The notes: generated from the sequence alone by a model not told the origin. Shown: positions 37,769 to 48,016, numbered from the stretch's first letter. The stretch is 64,000 nt of DNA from Erythrobacter sp. (GCF_024305245.1 NZ_JAMWYX010000004.1:124001-188000), one strand, 5' to 3'. Made by a program: numbers and translations.

Positions 37769-40271
37769 TCCACTCGCCGATTACAATGCGAAGCGCGACT
37801 TCGCCAAGACGCCGGAGCCTGCGGGCAAGGCGCAGGCGGGCACTTCCGGCCACCGCTTCATCGTGCAGAAACACGACGCCACGCGGTTGCACTGGGACTT
37901 GCGGCTGGAAATCGGCGGCGTGCTGAAAAGCTGGGCGGTGACCAAGGGACCAAGTCCCGATCCTGCGATCAAGCGGCTGGCCGTGCGGACCGAGGATCAC
38001 CCGATGTCCTATGCGGATTTCGAAGGCACCATTCCCAAGGCCGAGTACGGCGGCGGCACGGTGATGCTGTGGGATCGCGGGACGTGGGCACCGGTGCCCG
38101 GCAAGAGCGCGAAGGATCTGGACAAGGGCCACCTGCACTTCACGCTGGATGGCGAGCGGATGAAGGGCGAATGGCTGCTGATCCGGCTGAAGCCCAAGCC
38201 GGGCGAAAAGCGCGAGAACTGGCTGCTGCGCAAGCTCGACGATGCCCATGCAGGCGCAGGCGACACGCTGGTGGAGCAGGGGCTGACCAGTATCCTCACC
38301 GGCCGATCGATGGCCGAGATCGCGTCGGGGAAGGCGGGTAAGGCAAAGCCGCAGGACAACCGGGACACCGTCCCCGCCCGGATGAAGCAGGCGGCCAAGG
38401 ATTCCGGAACGGCCAGCAAAAAGCCCCATCGCCCACGTGCCGCACCGCTCCCCAAGTATCGCCAGCCGCAGCTGGCGACGCTGGTCGACGACGTGCCGGC
38501 CGGCAATGGCTGGATGCACGAAATCAAGTTCGATGGGTACCGCGCGCTGGTGGCGGTCAAGGGCCGCGAGGTTCGGGTTTATACCCGATCCGGTCAGGAT
38601 TGGACGGACAAGTTCGGCCCCCTTGTCGAGGCTTTGGCCGCGCTCGATCTGCCGTCCGCGCTGATCGACGGGGAAATCGTGGCGCATGATCCGGCGGGCA
38701 ATCCCGATTTCGCCAGCCTGCAGAAGGTGCTGAAACGCGGGCACGGATCGCAAGGCGCAGGCGACGTGCTCGCCTTCCACGCGTTTGATCTGCTCGAAAT
38801 CGGCGGTGAGGATTTGGCCGGGCTGCCCAATATCGAGCGCAAGGAACGGCTCGAGGCGTTGCTCGCGGCAGCAGCGCCGCCGATCCATGTCGCCGATCAC
38901 GTCATCGGCGCGGGCGAGCGGCTGCTGCGCGGCATGTGCGATGCCGGGCAGGAAGGGATCATCTCCAAGGCGATCGACGCGCCCTATGCTGCGCGACGCA
39001 GCCGTGACTGGGTCAAGGTCAAGTGCACGCGGCGGCAGGAATTCGTGATCGTCGGATGGAAAGCGTCTGCGTCGCGCGGCCGCCCGTTCGCGTCGCTGCT
39101 ACTGGCCCAGCATGACAGCGATACGCTGGTTTACAGGGGCAATGTCGGGACCGGGTTCGACGGTGACACCCTTGCCGATCTGGCCGCCAAGATGAAGCGG
39201 ATCGAACGCAAGACCGCTCCGGTGGAGGTCGATCGCACCGCCGCACGCGGGGTCACATGGGTCACACCAAAGCTGGTCGCCGAGATCGCCTTCGCCGAAT
39301 TCACCACCGAGGGCCGCGTGCGCCATGCCAGTTTCCTTGGCCTGCGCAGTGACAAGCCTGCGGGCGAGGTGCGGCCCGAACAGCCCGAACCCGCCCCTGA
39401 CAACGCGGTTGCCAAAGTCGCCATTTCCAACCGCGACCGCGTGATTTTCCCCGACAGCGGCCAGACCAAGGGCGACCTGGCCGATTACTATGCCGCCATT
39501 GCGCCGCTGATGCTGCCGTTTGCCGCCAATCGCCCGGTCAGTCTGGTGCGGTGTCCGCAAGGCCGGGCGCGCAAGTGCTTTTTCCAGAAGCACGACAGCG
39601 GCAGCTTCGGCGAAGGGGTGCACCACGTTCCGATCCGCGAAAAGGACGGCGGGCACGAGGATTACCTGTTCATCAAGGACGCGCGCGGCATCCTGCAATG
39701 CGTGCAGATGGGCACGATCGAATTCCACGGCTGGGGCGCGCGCGCCGATGCGGTCGAAGCGCCCGATCGTATGGTGTTCGATCTCGATCCCGACGAGGGG
39801 CTGGAATTCGGCGCCATCTCGCGCGCGGCGAGCGACATTCGCGCCCAGCTTGCCGATCTCGGGCTGGTGAGCTTCGCCATGCTGTCGGGCGGGAAGGGCG
39901 TGCACGTGGTGGTGCCATTGACGCCCGGGCATTCGTGGGACGAGCACAAGGACTTCGCGCGCCGGTTTTCCGAAGCGCTGGCGCTGGCGGAGCCCGAACG
40001 CTTCACCGCGACGATGTCCAAGGCCAAACGCAAGGGCAAGATCTTCATCGACTGGTTGCGCAATCAGCGCGGCGCGACGGCGGTCATGCCCTATTCCGCG
40101 CGCGCGCGGAGCGGAGCTCCGGTGGCGGTGCCGATTCCCTGGAACGAGCTGGAGCAGGCCGACAATGCCCAGCTCTTCGCGATCGGCGATGCGCCCGCGC
40201 TGATCCGGCGTGCCCGCGCCGCTGCGCTGGCCGGATGGGGCTTCGCCGCGCAGGCGTTACCGGCGGTGTAA
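37752..40271 (+). CDS. ligD: DNA ligase D (phosphoesterase-ligase-polymerase)
   Basis: PE: RFIVQKHDATRLHWDLRLEIGGVLKSWAV; LIG: HEIKFDGYRALV; POL: SNRDRVIFPDSGQTKGDLADYYAAIAPLMLPFAANRPVSLVRCPQG. Confidence 0.96.
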   Translation: MPAKRDPLADYNAKRDFAKTPEPAGKAQAGTSGHRFIVQKHDATRLHWDLRLEIGGVLKSWAVTKGPSPDPAIKRLAVRTEDHPMSYADFEGTIPKAEYGGGTVMLWDRGTWAPVPGKSAKDLDKGHLHFTLDGERMKGEWLLIRLKPKPGEKRENWLLRKLDDAHAGAGDTLVEQGLTSILTGRSMAEIASGKAGKAKPQDNRDTVPARMKQAAKDSGTASKKPHRPRAAPLPKYRQPQLATLVDDVPAGNGWMHEIKFDGYRALVAVKGREVRVYTRSGQDWTDKFGPLVEALAALDLPSALIDGEIVAHDPAGNPDFASLQKVLKRGHGSQGAGDVLAFHAFDLLEIGGEDLAGLPNIERKERLEALLAAAAPPIHVADHVIGAGERLLRGMCDAGQEGIISKAIDAPYAARRSRDWVKVKCTRRQEFVIVGWKASASRGRPFASLLLAQHDSDTLVYRGNVGTGFDGDTLADLAAKMKRIERKTAPVEVDRTAARGVTWVTPKLVAEIAFAEFTTEGRVRHASFLGLRSDKPAGEVRPEQPEPAPDNAVAKVAISNRDRVIFPDSGQTKGDLADYYAAIAPLMLPFAANRPVSLVRCPQGRARKCFFQKHDSGSFGEGVHHVPIREKDGGHEDYLFIKDARGILQCVQMGTIEFHGWGARADAVEAPDRMVFDLDPDEGLEFGAISRAASDIRAQLADLGLVSFAMLSGGKGVHVVVPLTPGHSWDEHKDFARRFSEALALAEPERFTATMSKAKRKGKIFIDWLRNQRGATAVMPYSARARSGAPVAVPIPWNELEQADNAQLFAIGDAPALIRRARAAALAGWGFAAQALPAV

Positions 40272-40277
40272 CCCCGC

Positions 40278-41015
40278 CTATTCGCGGTTGAAGTGCAGGT
40301 AATTATTGTTGAACATCGCGATCCGCTTCAGCTTTTCGAGGTCGAGGATGCGCAATTGGCGGTCCGCCAGTTCGATCAGCTCCATGCGCCGCATTTCCTG
40401 CAATGTCCGGTTGACGTGAACCAGACTGAGGCCGTTGGCTTCGGCAAGATTATGTTGGGTGATCGGGAAGTCGAAACAGTGATCCTGCGCCTGACCGACC
40501 GCCTTGAGCCTCGAATAAAGCTCGACGAACAGGTGTGAAAGCCGCTCCACCGGAGTGCGCTGGCCAATCGACAGCAGCCATTCGCGCTGGATGCCCGATG
40601 CCACCATCTCGTGCCACAGCAATGCCCGCAGCAGGTGCGGACGTTCATCGATGACCTGCTGGAACTGGTGCGGCAGAAGCTCGAAATATCGCACCGGGGT
40701 CAGCGCGCCGATCGAATGGTCGAGCTCGCTCAGGATATAGACGCTCAGATCGCAGAAATCGCCGGGCAGGAAGAAGGCAACGATCTGACGCCGACCGTCG
40801 GGCAGGTCCTTGTAACGGCACGCCCAGCCCGAAACCAGCAGGCGGATAACGCTGGGGTTTTCCCCCTCGCGCGCCAGGTCGGCGCGCGCTTCTTTGGTGC
40901 AGATCGGCCCGACTTCCAGCATCGTTAGTGCCGCGCGATCTTCGGCAGTGAGCGGCATGTACCGGCTGAGCAGACGAAAAAGCGGCTCTATCCCCGCAGA
41001 GACCAGTTCGGTCAT
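40278..41015 (-). CDS. Crp/Fnr family transcriptional regulator
   Basis: VSGWACRYKDLPDGRRQIVAFFLPGDFCDL; HTH ITQHNLAEANGLSLVHVNRTLQEMRRMELIEL. Confidence 0.92.
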   Translation of the reverse strand: MTELVSAGIEPLFRLLSRYMPLTAEDRAALTMLEVGPICTKEARADLAREGENPSVIRLLVSGWACRYKDLPDGRRQIVAFFLPGDFCDLSVYILSELDHSIGALTPVRYFELLPHQFQQVIDERPHLLRALLWHEMVASGIQREWLLSIGQRTPVERLSHLFVELYSRLKAVGQAQDHCFDFPITQHNLAEANGLSLVHVNRTLQEMRRMELIELADRQLRILDLEKLKRIAMFNNNYLHFNRE

Positions 41016-41159
41016 TGGTCACCCCTCATGATTCGCCGAGGCCCACCACCCCGGCAATTTCCAATCATAGATGCTTTTTTTCAAAGCGCTGGAGTGCTGC
41101 GACTAGTTGCACCTAACGCAAGTTATAATGAGTTCGATGGTCGGCGGCTTGCCAGCTTT

Positions 41160-41402
41160 TCAGTAGGTTGCCGGCGGATCGCTGGCGGGGAAGCTCTGGT
41201 CGACGGCTTGGTCCACGTCCGACCATTTTTCGGTTGGCTTGTCGCGCATCGCCTCCGGACCAGCATCACGCACGGCATTGGAGCTATCGTAGCTTTGCTC
41301 GTCGTCGAACGCGGCGTGGCGCTTGCGGCGGCTCTTGGAAAGCTGGTTAACCGCAAAATAGCCGGCGGCCCCTACGGCCAGAAGTTTTACAATGGCAGAC
41401 AA
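41160..41402 (-). CDS. small protein with conserved-looking C-terminal VDQSFPASDPPA motif
   Basis: TTG start with GAGGAA SD; MSAIVKLLAVGAAGYFAVNQLSKSRRKR... ...WSDVDQAVDQSFPASDPPATY. Confidence 0.65.
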   Translation of the reverse strand: MSAIVKLLAVGAAGYFAVNQLSKSRRKRHAAFDDEQSYDSSNAVRDAGPEAMRDKPTEKWSDVDQAVDQSFPASDPPATY

Positions 41403-41702
41403 TTTCGCTTCCTCTCGGCTATGGAGTAAAACCGGCCAATGCGCGGTCCGGCGCTGGGTCGTCCCTCACCTGAGTTAGGCTGCACCGCGCCTGGCAGATG
41501 GATCGGCCCCGCTATGCGTCAGGCCGAAGGAGCAGAACCCTAACCTGGGTTAGAAAGCCTTTTGCCGTGTTCGCGTAAGGCCATCCGATCTTGTCCCGCG
41601 ATTCTGCCCGTTTCTGTTGTTTCAGGCCCGCTCGCGCAGGCATTTCCACGACATGTGATCACGGGACGACACGCTACCTGATGCGCCGCGAGAGTCACGC
41701 CC

Positions 41703-43877
41703 ATGCCGAATGATCCGCGCGCGCACGGCCACCAGAACCCGCTCGGCGAGAATATCTTTCGCGCTGCCTTTCAGGCATTCCCCGCCGCCGCCTGCATTCT
41801 CGAACCGGCCGGAGATGATAGCGAAGCGAATCGTGACTGGCGTTGTGTCGCCGTCAGCGATGCCATGCAGACCATGTTCGAAGGCGATGAACTGACCGGT
41901 CAAACCTTGCGCGGACGATTTCCCGCGTGGGCCGACGAATGGTGCGCCAGTTGCGAACAGGTGCTGGCGGACGGTAAGGAACACCTCAGCATTTCCGCAG
42001 GATCGCAGGAATCGCAGCTGTTCGAAATTGCGCTTTCCCGGCTGCCTTGCGAAGGGCGCGATGCCGTTATTGCAAAGGTGCGCGATGTCTCCAGCGAATA
42101 TGCGGCTCTGGCAAGCCAGCGCCAGATCGACGCGCGTTACAGGACCTTGTTCAACGCCATCGACGAAGGTTTCTGTATCGCCGAGGTGCTGTTTTCCGAA
42201 ACGGGCGAACCGGAAGACTACCGCTTTCTGGAAGCCAACCGTGCCTTTGTCGAGCATACCGGACTGAACGACCCCGTCGGCAAGCGCATCCGCGAAATGC
42301 AGCCTGACATCGAAGACCACTGGGTCGAAACCTATGGCAGGATCGCGCAGACCGGCATGGCCGAACGCTTCGAAAGCGAATCCTCCGCGATGGGTCGATG
42401 GTTCGATGTCTTCGCTTTTCCGATCGGCGATACGGCCCCATTTTTTGTCGGCATCCTGTTCGAGGATGTGAGGGAGCGCAAGGAGATGGAGCTGGCGCTG
42501 CGCCATAGCGAAAGCCGGCTGCATTCGCTGATCGATGCGACATCGGATCTGATCTTCCGGATGAACCCTGACGGTACCGATATCCAGCAGCTCGATGGAC
42601 GCGGGCCGCTCGGCTCGGAAAAGAAGATCGCCAACCTGCTGACCGAACATATCCCGGCAGACGACCGCAAAGCGCTGAAGCAAGCGCTCAAAACCGCCAT
42701 GCGGAACCGCGCGCCGCTGGCGATGGAGCACCGGGTCATCAATCCCGAAGGGATCATCCGATGGCTCAATTCGCGCGCCGTGCCGGTTCTGGATGATCGC
42801 GGTGAGATCACCGAATGGTTCGGCATGGCGACCGACATCACCGGCCGCAGGAAGGTGGAAGAGCAGCTCGCCCACGGCGCCCAGATGCTGCGGGTGGCGA
42901 GCGAGATCGGCAAGGTGGGGCTGTGGGACTGGAATGTCGAAACCGGTGATCTGACCTGGTCCGACGAACATTTCCGCCAGCAGGGGTTCGAAGTCGGCGA
43001 AGTCAGCCCGACCTTCGAGATCTGGGCCAGCGGGGTTCATCCCGACGATATCGGTCCGACCCGGGCGAAGCTCGACGAAGCCATGAAGACGGGCGAGGAA
43101 TACGTGAACGAATACCGCGTAACCCACCGGGACGGCACCATCCGCTGGCTTTCGGGACGTGGGCGGTTCCTGTACGATCCCGCCGGAAAGCCCGTCCGGA
43201 TGCTGGGTGCGATGATCGATGCGACCGAGCGCCGCCGTCAGGAAGAGTGGCACAAGCTGCTGGTCGCCGAACTGCAGCACCGGGTGCGCAATCTGATCGG
43301 CATGGTGCGTTCGGTCGCGCGGCTATCGGCGCCCAGCCATCGCAATGTCGATGAATATGTCGATCATCTGATCGGCCGTCTGCAGGCCATGGGCCGCACG
43401 CAATCCACGTTGACCCGGTCGCCGGGCGCCAAGGTCGATCTGGCCGAGCTGGTGCGCGAAGAACTGCTGGTGCACGCCGCACGGCCCGATCAATGCCTCG
43501 TAGAAGGGCCGGATGTGGCGCTGTCCCCGCACGCAGCCGAGATCGTCACGTTGGCCATCCATGAACTCGCGACCAATTCGATCAAATATGGCGCACTGGG
43601 CGACAAGGGATATATCCGGATCGTCTGGACCGTCAGCGATCGGGAGGCCGAAACCTGGGTGGCGCTGCGCTGGCAGGAAACCTCGCCCCACGGCAACCCC
43701 AAGCCATCGCGCAAGGGCTTCGGCCGCCGCCTGATCGAGGAACGGGTGCCCTACGAATTGCGCGGCACAGGCCGGCTCGACGTGCACGACACCGGCGTTC
43801 TGGCGCAGTTAGAATTTCCGCTCGTGGAAGGCCCGAGCATTCTCGAGACACGCAGCCACAGATTGGGCCGTATATGA
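41703..43877 (+). CDS. multi-PAS sensor histidine kinase, HWE family
   Basis: PAS/PAC repeats; LVAELQHRVRNLIGMVRSVARLSAPS; IHELATNSIKYGALG; VALRWQETS (HWE-type). Confidence 0.92.
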   Translation: MPNDPRAHGHQNPLGENIFRAAFQAFPAAACILEPAGDDSEANRDWRCVAVSDAMQTMFEGDELTGQTLRGRFPAWADEWCASCEQVLADGKEHLSISAGSQESQLFEIALSRLPCEGRDAVIAKVRDVSSEYAALASQRQIDARYRTLFNAIDEGFCIAEVLFSETGEPEDYRFLEANRAFVEHTGLNDPVGKRIREMQPDIEDHWVETYGRIAQTGMAERFESESSAMGRWFDVFAFPIGDTAPFFVGILFEDVRERKEMELALRHSESRLHSLIDATSDLIFRMNPDGTDIQQLDGRGPLGSEKKIANLLTEHIPADDRKALKQALKTAMRNRAPLAMEHRVINPEGIIRWLNSRAVPVLDDRGEITEWFGMATDITGRRKVEEQLAHGAQMLRVASEIGKVGLWDWNVETGDLTWSDEHFRQQGFEVGEVSPTFEIWASGVHPDDIGPTRAKLDEAMKTGEEYVNEYRVTHRDGTIRWLSGRGRFLYDPAGKPVRMLGAMIDATERRRQEEWHKLLVAELQHRVRNLIGMVRSVARLSAPSHRNVDEYVDHLIGRLQAMGRTQSTLTRSPGAKVDLAELVREELLVHAARPDQCLVEGPDVALSPHAAEIVTLAIHELATNSIKYGALGDKGYIRIVWTVSDREAETWVALRWQETSPHGNPKPSRKGFGRRLIEERVPYELRGTGRLDVHDTGVLAQLEFPLVEGPSILETRSHRLGRI

Positions 43878-44248
43878 ATTCCGAGCCTCTTGCCGGCCGC
43901 CGAATCGTGATTGTCGAGGATGATTACTTCCAGGCGGAAGATTCCCGGCTGCTGCTCGAACGCGCGGGTGCGCAGATCGTGGCGATATCCGCGACCACTC
44001 CGAATCTGGCGGAACTGCTGGCTCAAGGGTCGGTCGACGCGGGCCTGATCGACATCAATCTGGGGCAGACCCATTCGCTGGATTTCGCGCGCGCGCTGCG
44101 CGATCATGCGATTCCGTTCGTGTTCCTGACCGGATATGATGCGGGAATGCTGCCTGACGATCTGACGGACGGTCCGTGCATCAGCAAACCGGCGGACGCA
44201 GAAAAGATCGTCGCCGAATTGTGCAACCTTATCCCCCCGCGCAACTGA
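43874..44248 (+). CDS. single-domain response regulator
   Basis: IVIVEDDYFQAEDSRLLLERAG...AGLIDINLG...IPFVFLTGYDAG...CISKPADAEKIV; ATGA overlap with the kinase. Confidence 0.92.
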   Translation: MNSEPLAGRRIVIVEDDYFQAEDSRLLLERAGAQIVAISATTPNLAELLAQGSVDAGLIDINLGQTHSLDFARALRDHAIPFVFLTGYDAGMLPDDLTDGPCISKPADAEKIVAELCNLIPPRN

Positions 44249-44296
44249 ACCGACCGCCGCGCCCGCGCGTGATATAGCGCGGGCGTGGCGGTCGGT
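44249..44296. terminator. long GC hairpin between convergent genes
   Basis: ACCGACCGCCGCGCCCGCGC-GTGATATA-GCGCGGGCGTGGCGGTCGGT, near-perfect 20-bp arms. Confidence 0.6.
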
Positions 44297-44304
44297 CAGG
44301 CAGG

Positions 44305-45057
44305 TCAGGCGGCGATCGCCTTGTAGTTGACGAGCATATCCTGATTATCCGTGCGCGGCGCGAGATAGGCGCTGTCGAACCCGGCGACCTGCTGCAATTC
44401 GCGCAAGTCGAGGATCGTCATCTGCTTTGATCGCAAGGTGATCAGCTTCTCGTGCCGCAGCTGCTGGAGCTTGCGGTTGATGTGAACCGGGGTCAGGCCG
44501 AGCACATCGGCCAGATCATCCTGCGTCAGCGGAAAGAAGAACTGGTTGCCCTGTGCCCCGTCCACCAGCGCGAGCCGGAAATGGGCTTCGCAGATCAGGT
44601 GGGCCATCCGTTCGAGCGCATCGCGGCGCCCGACATTGACCGCCCAGGATGCAAGAATGGCATTTTCCATGCAGCCGTAGTTGCGCATGGCTTCGCCGAT
44701 CGCGGGGTAGCGTTCGATCGCGCGGTTCATGTCGGCATGCGGAATGTTGACGATCTGGCAGGGGCTCAGCGTGATGACTTCTTCGATCGCCACCGCATCG
44801 GGCGAGGAATCGAAATAGAAGGCATCGCCCGGCAGCAGCAGCCTGGTGATCTGGCGCGCGCCGTTGCGAAGGATCTGGTAGCGGGCGGCCCAGCCGCTCA
44901 GAATAACGGGAAAGGTGACGATCTCGTCGCCATCGCGGGAGAGGTACTTCTTCGCCGGGATTTCCCGCGGATTGCGGCAGAGTTCTTCAAGAACACCGAT
45001 TTCGCTCTGGGAGAGTGCTGCGGCATGCGACAACCGTTGCAGGAAGGCGTTGGTCAT
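44305..45057 (-). CDS. Crp/Fnr family transcriptional regulator
   Basis: LSGWAARYQILRNGARQITRLLLPGDAFYFDSS; HTH LTQDDLADVLGLTPVHINRKLQQLRHEKLITL. Confidence 0.92.
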   Translation of the reverse strand: MTNAFLQRLSHAAALSQSEIGVLEELCRNPREIPAKKYLSRDGDEIVTFPVILSGWAARYQILRNGARQITRLLLPGDAFYFDSSPDAVAIEEVITLSPCQIVNIPHADMNRAIERYPAIGEAMRNYGCMENAILASWAVNVGRRDALERMAHLICEAHFRLALVDGAQGNQFFFPLTQDDLADVLGLTPVHINRKLQQLRHEKLITLRSKQMTILDLRELQQVAGFDSAYLAPRTDNQDMLVNYKAIAA

Positions 45058-45498
45058 AGAAGTCCTCCTCATAATAAGCATGAGGGGGTAGTGTCCTAGG
45101 AGTTGGCCGTGCGCTCCTGCTCAAATGTTATTCGCGGTGTTGATTCTTGTGCAACTCACCGTGGAAACAGGGCGAACCATCGGGCGCCGGGCCGAACGTG
45201 ATGTAATACGATGACATTTACCTAGGATGATATCGTCCAGCGAATCGGTCTGCGCCCTTTTATCGCGGCCGATCAGGCTGATGCCGGACTTTTGTGGCCC
45301 GGGTGCAGCTTCGCACGGAAGGGCAATCTGCGACTTGTGAATCCCCGTGTCGACCAATCGGGCGCACCCGGCGATGGGGCGCGGCGGGTGGGTAATACAG
45401 GATAGTCGCCCCTCCCGATGCCCATGTCAGGTTCAAGCAGAACCGAAGCGGCGGCCCGGTCGCCCCTTTCCGGTTCTCACTTGGGAAAGGAACAAGAC

Positions 45499-45867
45499 AT
45501 GGCAGACGAGCGCAATCAGAATCGCGAAGGCCAGAACGAAGGTGGCCGCAATCAGAACCAGCAGCGTCAGCAGGGCCAGCCCGGCCAGATGGAGCAGCAG
45601 GATCGCCAGCAGGGCCGCGATCAGGACGATAGCGGCCAGCGCGCGCAGGGCGGCCAGGCCGAGCAGCGCGGTTATGGCGGGCAGGGCGGGGTAACCGGCG
45701 GATACCAGCCGGGCTCGCAAGGTTCGCAGGACCAGCAGCGTGAAGGCCAGCAGGATCAGGGCCAGCAACGTCAGGGCCAGCAAGGCCAGAGCGAAGGTCG
45801 CCCGTCCTCCTCCAGTGGTTCGAGCAGCTCGGAGGGTTCCGGCAAGTCCGGCTCCTCCTCGAGCTGA
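45499..45867 (+). CDS. low-complexity Gln/Gly/Arg/Ser-rich protein
   Basis: MADERNQNREGQNEGGRNQNQQRQQGQPGQ...QGQQRQGQQGQSEGRPSSSSGSSSSEGSGKSGSSSS; SD GGAAAGGAA. Confidence 0.65.
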   Translation: MADERNQNREGQNEGGRNQNQQRQQGQPGQMEQQDRQQGRDQDDSGQRAQGGQAEQRGYGGQGGVTGGYQPGSQGSQDQQREGQQDQGQQRQGQQGQSEGRPSSSSGSSSSEGSGKSGSSSS

Positions 45868-45946
45868 TCGACGTGGCGGCGGGCAAGCGCCCCTGCCCGC
45901 CGCCACACCTCTATCCAAGCAAGATCGCGCAGACCGGGAGAAACCG

Positions 45947-46636
45947 ATGCACCGTCAATCGCGCCGTTCATGGCCGAAACTCGCCGCTTTGGGAATCGGC
46001 CTCGTGGCGATTCCCGCGGTGGCCTTTGGAGTGGCGAGTTCCCGCCGCCGTGCCGATATCCGATCGGACAACGCCCCCGGTTTTACGGCCCGGCGTTCCT
46101 TCGGCAGCTTCGATGTGGTCGGCCGCAGCGTCACGATCCGAAAACCGCGGGACGAACTTTTCCGCTTCTGGCGCGATTTTTCCAACCTTCCGGAGTTCAT
46201 GGAGAACCTCGACAAGGTCGTGCCAGACGACACCGAGTCCGGGCGCAACACCTGGTTCATTCGCGCCCCGGCGGGCAAGACCTTTGCGGTCGAAACGCGG
46301 GTTGTGCGCGAAATCGATAATGAACTGATCGCCTGGCGTTCGACCCCCGAATCCGAGATCGAGACCGAGGGCCGTGTCACTTTCGAGGATGCGCCGGGCG
46401 AGCGCGGCACCCGCGTCGGGCTGATCATCGCCTACAAGCCGGTCGGCGGGGTGGCGGGCAAGATGCTTGCCAAGCTGCTGCGACGATCGCCCGAACTACA
46501 GGCCCGGCACGACCTCAAGCGGTTCAAGATGCTGTTGGAAACCGGCGAGATCTCCACCTCCGCGCGGTGCCGAACCGATCACGGCGCAACGCAGCAGGCA
46601 AGCAGTCACACAGATCGAAACGAGGAGCAGGCATAA
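45947..46636 (+). CDS. SRPBCC family membrane-anchored protein
   Basis: N-terminal TM; VGRSVTIRKPRDELFRFWRDFSNLPEFMENLDKV; LRRSPELQARHDLKRFKMLLETGEI. Confidence 0.88.
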   Translation: MHRQSRRSWPKLAALGIGLVAIPAVAFGVASSRRRADIRSDNAPGFTARRSFGSFDVVGRSVTIRKPRDELFRFWRDFSNLPEFMENLDKVVPDDTESGRNTWFIRAPAGKTFAVETRVVREIDNELIAWRSTPESEIETEGRVTFEDAPGERGTRVGLIIAYKPVGGVAGKMLAKLLRRSPELQARHDLKRFKMLLETGEISTSARCRTDHGATQQASSHTDRNEEQA

Positions 46637-47838
46637 TGCGCGCGTTGACATGGCAAGGCACTCAGGATGTGCAGGTCGACACCGTCGCCGATCCCGAGAT
46701 CATCAATCCGCGCGATGCGATCATCAAGGTCACCTCGACCGCGATCTGCGGCAGCGACCTGCATCTTTACGACGGCGTCATCCCGATGGTGAAGCCCGGC
46801 GACATCCTCGGCCATGAATTCATGGGCGAGGTAGTCGAGACCGGCGCCTCCAGCACCCTGCAAAAGGGTCAGCGTGTGGTCGTCCCCTTCACGATCAGCT
46901 GCGGGGGCTGCTTTCACTGCAAGATCAGCCAGTTCAGTGCCTGCGAGAACTCCAACCCGGTCGAAAAGCAGGACGCCTCCGAAATGCTTTACGGCCATCC
47001 AATGGGCGGCATTTTCGGCTATTCGCATCTGACCGGGGGCTATTCGGGCGGGCAGGCGGAATATGTCCGCGTGCCGTTTTCCGATGTCGGCCCGCTCGCG
47101 GTGCCCGATCACCTTGATGACGATCAGGTTCTGTTTCTGTCGGACATTCTGCCGACAGGCTGGATGGCGGCGGAGAACGCCGAGATCCAGCCCGATGACA
47201 CCGTGGCGGTATGGGGTTGCGGCCCGGTCGGTCTGTTTGCCGTGCAATCGGCGCTGGCGATGGGCGCGGCGCGGGTGATTGCGATCGATCACTATCCGCA
47301 TCGGCTGGCGCTGGCGCGGATGCTTGGCGCTGAAACCGTCGATTTCCGCCATTCCAACGTGCGCGAAGCCTTGCTGGAGATGTCGGGCGGCATCGGCGTG
47401 GACGCGGTGATCGATGCCGTCGGGATGGAAGCGCACGGCTTTGCGATCGACAACATGATCGATGTCGCCAAACAGAAGGTCGGCGTCGGCGCCGATCGTG
47501 CGAGCGCGCTGAAGCAGGCGATCCTTGCGGTGCGTCCCGGCGGGCGGGTGTCGATCCCCGGCGTCTATGGCGGCATGACCGACAAGTTCCCGCTCGGCGC
47601 GCTGATGGAGAAGGGGTTGCAGATCCGCACCGGCCAAACCCATGTCCAGCGCTACCTGCACGATCTGCTCGCCAAGATCGAGGAGGGGGCGATCGACACG
47701 ACCTTTCTGATCAGCCACCGCCTGCCGCTGGAAGAAGCCGCTTACGGTTACAAGTCCTTCAAGGAAGAGCAGAACAACTGGATCAAGGTGGTACTGAAAC
47801 CCGGCATGGATGCCTCGGGCGCAGCGAGCCGCGCCTGA
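46636..47838 (+). CDS. zinc-dependent alcohol dehydrogenase family protein
   Basis: ICGSDLHLYDGVIPMVKPGDILGHEFMGEVVETG; CGGCFHCKISQFSACENSNP; AVWGCGPVGLFAVQSA. Confidence 0.93.
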   Translation: MRALTWQGTQDVQVDTVADPEIINPRDAIIKVTSTAICGSDLHLYDGVIPMVKPGDILGHEFMGEVVETGASSTLQKGQRVVVPFTISCGGCFHCKISQFSACENSNPVEKQDASEMLYGHPMGGIFGYSHLTGGYSGGQAEYVRVPFSDVGPLAVPDHLDDDQVLFLSDILPTGWMAAENAEIQPDDTVAVWGCGPVGLFAVQSALAMGAARVIAIDHYPHRLALARMLGAETVDFRHSNVREALLEMSGGIGVDAVIDAVGMEAHGFAIDNMIDVAKQKVGVGADRASALKQAILAVRPGGRVSIPGVYGGMTDKFPLGALMEKGLQIRTGQTHVQRYLHDLLAKIEEGAIDTTFLISHRLPLEEAAYGYKSFKEEQNNWIKVVLKPGMDASGAASRA

Positions 47839-48016
47839 TGGCGGCACGATGGTTAACGCGATTTCACCTAATAGCGCGAAAGGCAATTCAGGTTAGAGCC
47901 AGATTTGGTCCCGGGCCGCAAAGCCAAAGGCACCAGGAGGCCCCGATTCTTTCTGGCAAACGCTTTTACCGGATGCTGTGCGCTTTGACGCCCGTCCGGT
48001 GATTGCCCCATACTCC

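Noticed and set aside
45528-45800. CAGGGCCAGCA-type repeats considered as a CRISPR or minisatellite
   Set aside because: Irregular repeats inside a reading frame, explained by the Gln/Gly-rich protein; no CRISPR array seen anywhere in the window.
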